Positions 47,633-58,713 of a stretch of DNA of 64,000 nt are shown here, piece after piece; the first letter of the stretch is position 1; each line of letters begins with the position of its first letter. Below the pieces are notes generated by a model that saw only the letters and a list, made by a program, of their open reading frames with translations, was not told where the DNA came from and did no database searches. The stretch spans positions 15,806,836-15,870,835 of the forward strand of contig NC_088805.1 of assembly GCF_011386835.1 (NCBI RefSeq), given 5' to 3'. A program made the position numbers and the translations under genes. The stretch comes from Chrysemys picta bellii (lineage: Eukaryota > Chordata > Testudines > Emydidae).

Positions 47633-48206
47633 AGGGTTACCATATTTTAATTTAAAAAAAGGAGGACAGTCCACGGGGCCCCGGCCCCGCCCCAACTTCG
47701 CCCCTTCCCGCCTCAGCCCCGCCCCAACTCTGCCCCTTCCCCGCCCCTTCCCCAAAGTCCCCGCCCCAACTCTGCCCCCTCCCCTGAACGCTCTGCCCCC
47801 CTGCTCCTCCCCCTCCCCTGCTTCCCGCGAATCAAATGTTCGCGGGAAGCCTGAAACAGGGAAGCAGCAGGTAGGCTGGGGCGGGGCGCTGCCCAGTCTG
47901 GCACCCCCGGCTGAGCGGCTCCCTCCGGCAGCCGGCCAGCCCAGGCCAAGAGGCTCTGGCCCCAGCGTCTCCCGCCCGGCTCGGGCCCTGGGGCGCCGGC
48001 CCTGGTTCCGGCCGAGCGGCTCCGGCCCACCCTGGCCCTGGCCGAGCACCGCCGGCCCCAGCGGCTCCAGCCCGGACCCAAGCCCCACGGCCCCTCCCTC
48101 CCTATTTTCCCGGACACGTCCGGCTTTTTGGGATTTCCTCCCAGATGGGGATTTGAGGCCCAAAAAGCTGGACATGGCCGGGAAAATCTGGAGGTATGGT
48201 AACCCT
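47633..48206. mobile_element. GC-rich terminal-inverted-repeat transposon, superfamily unassigned
   Basis: Ends AGGGTTACCATA and, inverted, AGGGTTACCATA are identical over 12 bases, with near-identical 10-bp flanks GAATATAGGT (47623-47632) and AAATATAGGT (48207-48216). The 574-bp interior is C/G-rich (CCCCGCCCC repeats, then a GGCTCCGGCC-rich part) and yields long spurious frames. A 9-10-bp duplication would fit Mutator-like elements better than hAT. Confidence 0.78.
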
Positions 48207-48270
48207 AAATATAGGTAATTTTCTGGGAATTGGGGAGGGGAAGTTTATTGTGCTTAAAAAAAAAAATAAA

Positions 48271-48460
48271 GGGAGATATACCTATCTCATAGAGCTGGAA
48301 GGGACCCTGAAAGGTCATCAAGTCCAGCCCCCTGCCTTCACTAGCGGGACCAAGTACTGATTTTGCCCCAGATCCCTAAGTGGCCCCCTCAAGGATTGAA
48401 CTCACAACCCTGGGTTTAAGCAGGCCAATGCTCAAACCACTGAGCTATCCCTCCAACCCC
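48271..48460 (-). mobile_element. Turtle tRNA-derived SINE, near full length
   Basis: On the minus strand the tRNA-like head (box A TAGCTCAGTGG, 48437-48447; box B GGTTGTGAGTTCAATCC, 48393-48409) is followed by the body (GATCTGGGGCAAAATCAGTAC, in part) and a tail ending near GAGATAGGTATATCTCCC. This is the organisation of the cryptodiran tRNA-Lys SINE as I know it. It is not a tRNA gene. Confidence 0.9.
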
Positions 48461-50157
48461 ATTATACCCTTGGATTAAAACAGGGATGGCCAAATACAGC
48501 CCACAGACTTACAACAGAGCCTGAGTTTATCCTTGTATTAGAAATGAGGGTGGTCAGGCAAGGTTACAGATCCCAGAATGCTCTGCTCCATCCTGACCAA
48601 CCATAAACAACATCTTAAAAATGAGGCAGATGCAATATGATCCATTCTGCGCAACTTGCGGGACCCTCATGATCCTGGCAAATTGCCAATGTGGCCCTCA
48701 GTTGACTAGCCTCATGGGAATATTATCCTTTCACTTACGGGTAAGCTAGTATGTATTGAAGTGCTTGTCTACTCATATCTACTCACCATCACATAATACA
48801 AGCAAAATTGGTTTCAGTTATATTTGACCTACATTGAGGCTAACTTTCCAGCTATTCTCTGTATTATAAAAATATGATAGTGCATGGAAGCTATTTATCT
48901 CCTTATTTTAGGGAAAAGATATTATGAACATCAATATGGACAAGTTCCTGAAGATCAGACTCCAATTTGTCAGTCTGCTCACACATTTCACAGTCCATCT
49001 GTTTTCTTTCGATGATAGCTATGCAAAGCACCAGAGAAATTTACTTCAGAGACACGACGGTTGCTGATGTTTATTTTGATACTTCTGGTGAGTTTCAATA
49101 TTTTCCATCTTTCACTATATCCCAACATTGCCTTTAATTGCTTCTTGTCAGCAGATTTTCAAGTTATCCCTCCTGGCTGTTTTCTCCCAGCTCCTTCATT
49201 ATTTGACAACATTCCAGTCATGATATACTGCAGAAAGAGGTATCAAAATGGGAAAGCAGTTGATGAAATTCAAAATAAAAGTCAGGTAGGGCTGTTATAG
49301 TACATGGCCAATGGCAAACTGAATAGTTTAAAAATCATCGCACAAAGAGGGTAAGAATATATCTCAAGAATGAATCTCTTTTCTCTGCTAAAACATCTCA
49401 TTTTATATACATCCCCAACAAAAAGACTCAACAATTTCACAAAACTTATCAAGTTTCAGTCCAAATCTTTGAACTGTTCAAATTCTATTATATGCCATTA
49501 CTCCCAGGGAGTAAAAGTTGAAAGAGAACCACAAAAGGTCAAAAAACAACAAAAATATGTTCTCACAAGAACTGTCCCCACAGTACTGACACTCACCAAG
49601 CCTGGGGGAGAAAGAAGTTTCCTTAGATTATTGAAGATGCTCCAAGATACCAAACACAGGCCCTGAGTGACTCAGCAAGTATGTAACCATGTGTCTGACT
49701 AAGGATGCGAATAACCCCCATTGACTTGTATTGTACTATCCACATAGTGAAAGTTAGGCACATGCCTTGCTGAATTAGGATGACAGGTTGCTGCCTCCTT
49801 CATCTCTGTTAACGGGGCACAGTCCAGAAAATAGCATTATTTCATCTTAACCAGAATGAGCTTTGTTATTGCCTGGTAGAAGCCTAAGGATTCAGCTGAA
49901 ACCATGTGATACACATGGGGAGGGGTTATGCTCACTTCCCTTGGACACACTTGAAGCCTTCAGGCTCCTGAGAGCTTGCCAACATAAACCCAGCTCTGGA
50001 GCACACTAGCTGGAGTGGGAAATAGTACAGTCCAGATGCAGATCAGTAAAACAAACTTTTTTTTTTAAATTGTTTATTTAGCTTACGGAGATTGTTGAAA
50101 GGAAATGCCTTTCCAGAAATTCTAACCTAGAAATGCTAGGAAAGCCAGTGTAGCCAG

Positions 50158-50990
50158 AACAATGAGGAGTATTTGTGGCACCTTAGAGACTAACAAATTT
50201 ATTTGGGCAGAAGATTTCGTGGGCTAAAACCCACTTAATCAGATGCATGGAGTGGAAAATACAGTAGGAAGACATATATACATAGTCCATGAAAAGATGG
50301 GGGTTGCCTTACCAATTCTAACGAGGCAATTCAATTAAAGTGGGCTATTATCAGCAGGAGGAAAAATCACTTTTGTAGTGGTAATCAGGGTGGCCCATTT
50401 CAAACAGTTGACAAGAAGGTGTGAGTAACACTAGTGGGAAAAATTAGTTTTTAGCTTGTGTAATGACCAGGGCCGGCTCCAGGCACCAGCCCAGCAAGCA
50501 GGTGCTTGGGGCGGCACGTCGGGCTGTTTGGCGGCGGGTCCCTCTCGGAGGGAAGCACCTGCCACTGAATTCCCACCGAAGAAGAAAGCAGCGTGGTGGA
50601 GCTGCTGCCGGAGTGCCGCCGATCGTAATTGCGATCGGGGTTTTTTTGTTTTTTTTTCCTGCCGCTTGGGGAAGCAAAAACCCTGGAGCTGGTCCTGGTA
50701 ATGACCCATCCACTCCCAGTCTTTATTCAGGCCTAATTTGATGGTGTCCAATTTGCAAATTAATTCCAGTTCTGCAGTTTCTCTGAGTCTGTTTTTGAAG
50801 TTTTTTTGTTGAAAAATTGCCACTTTTAAGTCTGTTACTGAATGTCCAGGGAGGTTGAAGTGTTCCCTGACTGGTCTTTGAATGTTATAATTCTTGACGT
50901 CTGATATGTCCATTTATTCTTTTGCGTAGAGACTGTCCAGTTTGGCCAATGTAATATGCACCTGTGAATCATCTTCATCTCCTTTGCTTT
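50158..50990 (-). mobile_element. Penelope-like element fragment, copy 1, with GIY-YIG endonuclease remnant
   Basis: The minus strand reads YYIGQTGQSLRKRI, then after a frameshift HISDVKNYN and REHFNLPGHSVTDLKV and AELELICKLDT...GLNKDWEW, the GIY-YIG endonuclease order of Penelope-like retroelements. The 3' tail (50158-50460) starts AGTATTTGTGGCACCTTAG. Reverse transcriptase is absent (5' truncation). Split by the MITE at 50468-50697. Confidence 0.82.
50468..50697. mobile_element. hAT-like MITE, copy C, nested in a Penelope-like element
   Basis: It starts CAGGGCCGGCTCCAGG; the right end reversed is CAGGACCAGCTCCAGG. Duplications GTAATGAC lie at 50460-50467 and 50698-50705. The interrupted Penelope sequence resumes directly after it, and the related copy at 54939-55368 has the uninterrupted site (GTAATAAC, 55259-55266). 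230 bp. Confidence 0.9.
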
Positions 50991-51284
50991 CAGCTTCTGT
51001 GATGAAAGCCTAATTACAGTATTGGTCTTCCTCAAAAGAAGAGCTAGGCCATGATTGTGGCTGAAGAACTTTTTCCCCCAGACACCACAACCCAACCACT
51101 AACTGTTCAATGAGCTAAAACAGCACAGTGCTCATCTAGAAGGGATCCAGCCAATAACAGATCAGCAGCTAGCACAGACAGCTTTTTAGCTAGCTAACTA
51201 TGGCCCCTATCACAATAGCATCCAAGCAGCTCCTGATCATTGGTTAATTTAACCTGACACTACCCCGGTGAAATAGGAGAATAT

Positions 51285-51410
51285 TACAATCCCCATTTTT
51301 CAGAAAGGGAATTAAGGTACTGAAGGATTTGCCCAAGGTTACACAAACAAAACTGACAGAACCAGGATCTGAACCCCATGTCTCCTGAATTCCAGCCCAC
51401 TACCTGCACT
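51285..51410 (+). mobile_element. Old MIR/L2-type repeat fragment
   Basis: 'attacaatccccatttttcag', 'gatttgcccaaggttacaca' and 'aaccccatgtctcctgaattcc' match in order the conserved core of MIR/L2-type repeats. Intergenic. Confidence 0.6.
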
Positions 51411-53963
51411 GAGAAGAATTTGGACTCAAGGGAGGGGCAAAGGGAAGAGAGGTCTAATTATCAACATCAGCAGAACCCCTTTCCTTTCCACTGGGGAAGG
51501 GGTAGGTCCAATGAAGGGAAGGAGATAAATATTGGGATGGAGGAATAGGGAGGAAGCAGGGGGGAAAGCTAAAGGTCACAGTGCAGAGATACAGGGGAAG
51601 GGAAAGTGGGGTATAGGGACAGGGTTAAGTTAGAGGAGGAGAATGCAGAATTAAAATGACCACAGGAAGGGATTAAAACCCATGAGTAAATAGACTGGTA
51701 TTGGTGAAACAAAAATAAAAACAAAATACATAAACATTAATCCTTGTGTGTTTTACTTAAAACACATCTGATAAGTCTGGGTACAGCTTTACATAAATAA
51801 AGGCAAATGATAAACATTTTAAAATGAGAGATTAAAAACATCTCATACAACTGCCTTTCTTTCACCCACTGCTATGTGCATGCATGTTGTCTATTTAGAG
51901 TATAAACTCTTAAGGGCAATGTCCAGCACATTCTAGGGACAATGGACATTTTGGTTACACTATTTATAAATTCCAACCCCTCTCCTCTCCCTTCCTTGCC
52001 ATGATGAAGGAAAAAGAAACCCAGAGTGTCTCAGTAGCACATTTCATATCTCTGTTGCCCCAATTGCTGTGAAAAACAGAAGGATGTCAGGTGTACTGAC
52101 AAGACCAAACACTGTTGGAGGCAGCATGTCACCTGCTTATAAAGTGCTGGGCTCATCTTTGGATAGAACTGATTTTCCATAAACAGGAAAATCATATTTA
52201 CAAATAAACTAATTAAGAAAGCTATACAAACCAAGAAAAACAGAATTAGGATGTCAATGAGGTCAGTTCTCCCACAAGGCATCAATGCACAGCAATGGGA
52301 ATCTGTTTGCTAGGGACCTCCACTCCATCTACAGTGTAGTCACAGCCTGCCTGTTTTCCAACTAGGCCCTTTATAGCTGGTGCAGAGCTACCACGTTCTT
52401 GTATTTAGATAACCCTGCCCCTAGTGAGACATCCAGACAGCTTCCTAATAACAGTTTGGCAGCCCTCTTATTTCGGGGCCAACCCCATCTTTCTCTCAGC
52501 TCCAGGATTCTATAAATCTTATGTTCCCCTGGGGAAAAGGCACACTGAAGGAAATGAAAAATGGGAGAATTCCCTCTTTCCTGGAGGTTTGTGTGGTGGA
52601 GGGGGCGGGAGGGGAGTTGAGAATGACGAGAAAGAAGGGGCTGGGGGAGGAGAAGAGACACACAGCTGAGGTTAGGGTATCCGTTTCTTCCAAAAGGACA
52701 TTCATTCCATTTTTTGCCGACATAACTGCATAAGCATTTCTCCTTCACCTTCCTTTCCCTTTCTCACTTCCAAGAATGCCAAAGATTCAGTTGTGGTCAA
52801 GGAAACCCATTAGGAGAGCATAAAAGGGAGAAAATACCTGGCCAGCCATAAAGAAAATACCCCCATACCTTCACATGAAGCCAGATAATTCTAGCAATTG
52901 TGAAAGAAATCTAAGTTTGCACGTAAGTACAGTGAGCGGAGACCCAGAAGAGATAGTGTACACAGTGCTTCTAACTTCTCTCCAACATCTCTGCTGTACT
53001 CTAGGATTTGTCTGCCACATTTACAAGGTGGGAGGACAGAGGGGTTCTCAACTCCGCATGGATCTCCTACAAACAGGAGGGACACAAGTGGACCTAGAAT
53101 TGTAGTAGATACTTAAATTCTAAGCACCATTCTGATTCGTCTAAGAACTAGCTCCTCATTTCTACTGAGAATTTCTTGCAATAAGACCTTCAAAGGGTCT
53201 TTCCTGTGGCACTAAGGTATTTAAATCCCTATCATACAGAGGTTTCCAAAATCTAGATTACTCTCCCCAAATACAAGTACTATCACTACCACGGTTACAG
53301 GCACCTTCGAAAATACTGGTATGACCAGACTGGGGACCATGCCCTAAACTACATCCCTCCTAGTTTAAAGCTTGCAACACACTACATAATTTGATTGCCT
53401 TATTCCCTAAGAGGTGCCCCTTACACAGAATGTAGCCAACCTGTGATATTCACTGCTAGACTCAAATACTGTGGCGGGATTTTAATGTTTTTAAATGAAG
53501 TCTACATTTTATTACCAACAATTAAAGCTATGCATGTTAATTGAGGGCGTGCCAAACCCCACGATTCAGGTACTAGAGTGATCACCACAGAGTCAGGCAG
53601 AAATTCACCCCACTCTCAAAAGCATCTGCTACCAGGCACAGCAATCCCAATAGGCCCATGCATTGGAAATCCTAGTTTTCCTATATAGTATTAAGGGTTG
53701 TCGTTCAGCAGGAAATGATTGGTGAAGTTACAAGATTTGCTAAAGCATCTTCTTCCAGAGTTATAGTCCCTAAGAATGACACGACACTATAGCAGCTTAT
53801 GGGAGTGGACAGAACGTTATTTATAACGGAAATATCCTCCGTTAAAGAATATCCTTTTACTGGAAGAAATCCAATCAATATACTTTGATAGTGTCCAGCA
53901 TCTGGCAACGATACTTTCATCCTGGAAATAAAATGCAACAAGTCTTCATGTACAATAAGCACC

Positions 53964-56900
53964 TTTATTGAGCATCTCACCATTCGATATAGATTCCATT
54001 TGACATCTTAAATTGCTGAATTATAATCCACTTTAATCTTTCATTAAGAAAGAGAAAGACTTCAATTTTGCTTGCATAAAAAAAATTATTAAATCTGTGT
54101 GGTATATAATTATGTTACTATTAAAAAAAATGGCCAGGGCTGTAGTCAAATAATCGCGACCTGTAAGGCTGATGTCACACACATTTCAAAGCCAAAAACA
54201 TTATCTTTTCTATGGACTTATCCATGTAAAAGGAACAACAAAAGTCAGTTTGTTCTGAAGGCTCAATGGCTAGAAAAAGTATTTTCTATTTCCTAGTTTT
54301 ACATAAGCTGAACATTCACAAAAGCTATTAAGCAGGAAAATATTTTACATTTCAATCATGGAAAAAAACTGAAATTTTAAACCTAAACAAGCTAAATTTT
54401 CAGAGTATTGTTTGCATACAATCTAAATACAGTAGCCTCAATACAGCAAAAGAGTTTCTTCTAGACATTCTGTATGTACACACAAAGTCGTAGGCCATGA
54501 TCCTGCACTGAGTACCATGCAGGCAGACCTGTGTGCCCAGGCAGAGCCCCAATGATTTCAGTCAGACTCAGCCTGTGCAGTTCCCAGTGCAAGAACAGGG
54601 CCTTAGAGCCTACATCTTGGCTGCCCTCGATTACTTAGTGCAGTTTTGGTTCAATGCTCAAGAACAGTTTTATAGGTACAATTTATTACAAACCAATGGC
54701 CAGATCTATTTTTTTAAAAGAAGGCTGCTTATTGTCAAATCTATGCTCAGACAGATAAAAATTCTGAATAATTGGAATACCCCTAACCTCATTTAAAGAA
54801 ATAATTCCTCCTGCAAGGGAGCCTGTCTTACTTTATAAAGATGCCTGCATAGAAGTTTTTGCAACCTTATTTTGATATAACACTAACTGCCACTCAAGCC
54901 AATAAACGGTGCCTAGTCTACAGTATTACCAGTAAAAAGAACAAGGAGTACTTGTGGCACCTTAGAGACTAACAAATGTATTTGGGCATAAGCTTTCGTG
55001 GGCTAAAACCCACTTCATCAGATACATGCAGTGGGAAATACAGTAGGAAGATATATATACGCACACACAGAGAACATGAAAAAAATGGGTATTGCCATAC
55101 CAGCTATAACGAGACTAATCAATTAAGGTGGGCTATTATCAGCAGGAGAAAAAAAACGTTTGTAGTGATAATCAGGATGGCCCATTTCCAACAGTTGACA
55201 AGAAGGTGTAAGTAATAGTAGAGGAAAAAATTAGCATGGAGAAATAGTTTTACTTTGTGTAATAACCCCTCCACTCCCAGTCTTTATTCAAGCCTAATTT
55301 AATGATGTCCAGTTTGCAAATTAATTCCAATTCAGCAGTTTCTCGTTGGAGTCTGTTTTTGAAGTTCTGCTGTAAAGAAAGGCTAACAGGCACACTTAAG
55401 CAGAATAGTTGGTTGAACTGGCACTCACGGGTAAGCTTGCAGAATCATTTTTAAAAAGCTTAGGCCAACATGAAAGGATAAGTTTCTCAATGGTAAGAAA
55501 GATGAAATGGTATTTTAGACAGGATCTAAAAGACTAGTTACAGAAATTAAGCCTTCAGCAGCATGGGAAGGCAGAAATTTCTAGGAAAGAAAAAAAGTCA
55601 GCTTTTCAGTTATTTCCTCTTTTTGTAAAATAGTTTTTAGTCAGCAAGAGTTTCATCACTGTATTACAAAACACAGCATTGCTCTCTCACATTGTTAACG
55701 TTTATGTTCTTTAGCGGCAGACAGTGTAAAGTATTTTCTATGAAAACTAGGAAAGGAGTTCAGGTTGCAGTCGTGTTTAAGCATAAACTAAAATCAACTC
55801 TCATCCACACAAAAGAGCCCTAATGTGGAAAGCAACCCTTTAAAAAACGGGACCCTAGATGTAAGTAGAGCAGGAAGCCTGTAAACAATGAGGTAATAGC
55901 AGATGTCACCAACTGGCAACGGTGAATGGGGTAAAGAGATGAGAAATTAGGCCTTTGTAGAACTCCTATGTAATTCTGAGTTCCGGTTTGAAATGTGTAA
56001 TGATCAAAATGTTCTAAAAGCCAAAGTAGATTCCTTATAGCAAAGGTCTCCCCCAAGGACACAAGCAGCTTTTAGTAAGGCTGATAAAACTACATTATTA
56101 AAAAAAAGTCCTGTTTTAAGAAGAAATAGAATTTATTTCACAAAATAAATTATGTCAGAAAGCATCCAAGTTAAACTAACAAATCTATTGCCATCACTGT
56201 TCATATCCAAGCCCCATCTTCCTCTCATTTTTCAATATACATGAACACATAGCTGGATCTTCTAGCTACATTTCTTCTCCATTAGCTACAACTCAATGGA
56301 GAAAACTATTCAGCCTGCACGCTGATTACCAAGGTCTTGCTTTAGGAAAAGTCTAGTTGCGGGGTAAGCATATACACGTGAAGGCAGATTTCAAATAAGT
56401 TAACAGTGTTACTAACTGGTAGTGGAATTTTCCACAAATTTTTAAACTTGGGATAGAATACATATACACACAGCTTGGGCACATAAAAGAAAGATGCCTT
56501 TGTCAATCAGCACTGTGTTCTGGAAGTTCTATAGTAAGAAAACAAAAACCTCCCTCTCTCCCCTCCCCCCCCACATTTTTTTCTGATGAGTACTTAAATA
56601 AGCCATCAAAGGTAGGCAGGACAAACATTTGAATCTTCCTGCCCCTCACACGCTTTCAGCTTTTTACAAGTTAATGATATCTGTTACTTCCTAAATAAAT
56701 GCCTTCACATTAAGAAGAGACAGCTAATCACTCATGAATATCCTGGCAATAGGGGAAAAGCACTAGTAATGGTATGTATACACAAGGGCAGAAGACATGT
56801 AGGTAGTAACAGGCTTTTTCAAAACTTCCAAATGGGAGATAAAAAGAAAATGAAAGATATAGGGCAAAATACTCTTATAATTGGCTCCTGTGTGTTTCCA

Positions 56901-58555
56901 GCTAGTGGCAGCCACTTTCTTTGCAAAGTGATATTTGTGACACTAGCAGGGCAGGGTGCAGCATAAACTAGTTTTCAAATGATTTCACATCAGAGAAATA
57001 CAATTACCAGGAGAACTAGAGGAGTTATTTTCCAGTAACATTGCCCCCAATAGCAAGGAAGTTCAGATGGTTTAATGCTTTACTTTCCTACACAGACTGT
57101 ATAGAACAAGAGGGTTGAAAATTCTCTAAGTCCTTTATGCGCTAGAGGGAGTATGTTCACACCAAGGCAGAAGATGGGATTTTTAAGTGTTTGAACAAGT
57201 CTTTTTTTAAAAGGGAAAAATGTGTGAATTTAGTGATTATGAAAGGTACTGAATCAACAGACCTGGAAAACTTTGGTTTTCCATTTATCAACACAACATG
57301 AAGCACAGGCAACTGTATACAATGCAAGTTTCTCCACAGTGTCAATCAATATGCCATGACAACCTGGAGGGACCAGGTGCAGTGAACAGGGTTTTAATTT
57401 GCTGGCCTCTCTGCTGGGACTGCCAACCAGGTTCTTACTGTCAAATGTGGTGGTGAATTTTGCGATATAGACACTTGTCCAGTAAGATCTGAATCGATAT
57501 TATCTGCTCATTTTAGAGACGTCACCAATCAGGCAGATAGATGATGATCATTTGGTTGTTACCTTCCCACGGCTGTAGAATTAAAATGATTTTTGTTTAA
57601 CAGTGTTATTTACAAAGGCATAAGGGGAAAAAAAAACCCAGCAGGTGGATTCCAATTTGGATTTGGAAAACTGGAAGTAATTAAAACATTTGTCATCTGT
57701 AGGAACTAAAAACTGCAAAGCCAGAGAGCTGGAGAGCATGTAGGTATATGTGCAAGTTTAATTTCTCAACAATGGTGATGGGGGTGGAAGAAATAGTCAG
57801 CACATAAGACTATTGCATGAACTCCCCCACTCCACCTTTCCTATTTGAAAACATTAAAAATTTTAAAATTGAATTACTAGTCCAAATTTCCATTTTTAAG
57901 AGAGATGCTGCTGTTCAAATAGCCACTTACTCAGTAGGCTGGTGAAAAGCAGCACATAAAGGACAACCGCCACCATCAGTGGAGGATTTTTGAGCATGCA
58001 GAATCACTTCCCCCTAGGCACAGTGTTAGTACCAGCATCACTGCATGTCACATTTGACAACTATTCCAGTTGTTTGGAGACCTCTGAGATTCCTCAGGAA
58101 CAAACACAGAAATGCTACGGGACATCATTCAGAATTATTTTTACAGCTGGTAAGCTGTATGTTTACATATAGCTATTTTTAAATTCTTAAACAATTCCTT
58201 GCAAAACAGGTGCAAAATTTAGTTATTTTCTTTGCCACAGTTCTAAGTGTAAGGGCATTGAAACATGTAGACTGAAAATTCCTATATGCACATGGCACAT
58301 CATAATACAAATGAGCAGGTATCCAGAGTGAAGGATTGCAACCAGATGCAGAAAGATGTACACATATGTATATATTAAGAAGTGTTTTAAGTTGTTACGT
58401 TGCACTCAAGATTCTGCAATTTTAATGATAGCTAAACCACTGAAAGTAAGAAATGGATATTGCCCAAGATTTAAAACAAAAAAACAAAGAAAACCCCCAG
58501 CAAGATAAACATCCAAGAAGATCTTACACTGTAGGAAAGAATTTCTGATAAGTCT
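53964..58555 (-). other. SNAP29: Candidate SNAP29 3' UTR with possible poly(A) signal
   Basis: Downstream of the SNAP29 stop codon, AATAAA occurs on the minus strand at 53964-53969, followed by GGTGCTTATTGT, which looks like a cleavage region with a U-rich element. Another AATAAA is at 56132-56137. Positions 55.4-58.5 kb hold no recognisable repeat, which would fit a long untranslated exon. If the distal signal is used, a Penelope-like fragment (54939-55368) lies inside the UTR. This is inference from signal and position only. Confidence 0.3.
54939..55368 (-). mobile_element. Penelope-like element fragment, copy 2
   Basis: It repeats the tail of copy 1 (GAGTACTTGTGGCACCTTAG, TTCGTGGGCTAAAACCCACTT, GGTGGGCTATTATCAGCAGG-type blocks in the same order) and the last endonuclease codons (frame opposite 55261-55368). 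It ends earlier than copy 1. Same minus orientation. It has no MITE at the homologous site. It may lie inside the SNAP29 3' UTR. Confidence 0.8.
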
Positions 58556-58713
58556 TTAAAGTTGTCGGACTTTTCTTTCAGTGCTTGTAATACTGACATC
58601 CAGTTTGTCTACTTTTCCAGTTAGCCGATCAAGAATGTCATCCTGCTCATCAATTTCTGTCTGCAGACCCAAAGCCAGGTTTTTCAGACGGCCCAGCCCA
58701 GAGGACATGTCAT
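58556..58713 (-). CDS. SNAP29: SNAP29 last coding exon with stop codon
   Basis: 158 nt, acceptor CCATTGGCAG|ATGACA after a C/T-rich tract; the first two bases complete Asp (G|AT). It encodes [20 protein letters not shown] and then [19 protein letters not shown], ending KVRQL with TAA at 58556-58558. This is most of the Qc SNARE helix, including the zero-layer Gln. Confidence 0.95.

Larger units (their letters stand above)
46981..53963. other. Intergenic region, SNAP29-proximal part
   Basis: Outside the listed elements (47633-48206, 48271-48460, 50158-50990, 51285-51410), no gene, RNA gene or clear repeat is seen. Frames at 52371-53105 on both strands have no recognisable content. Confidence 0.65.

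Noticed and set aside
47606..48175. 189- and 134-codon minus-strand frames
   Set aside because: They coincide with the GC-rich interior of the AGGGTTACC element; no homology, composition only.
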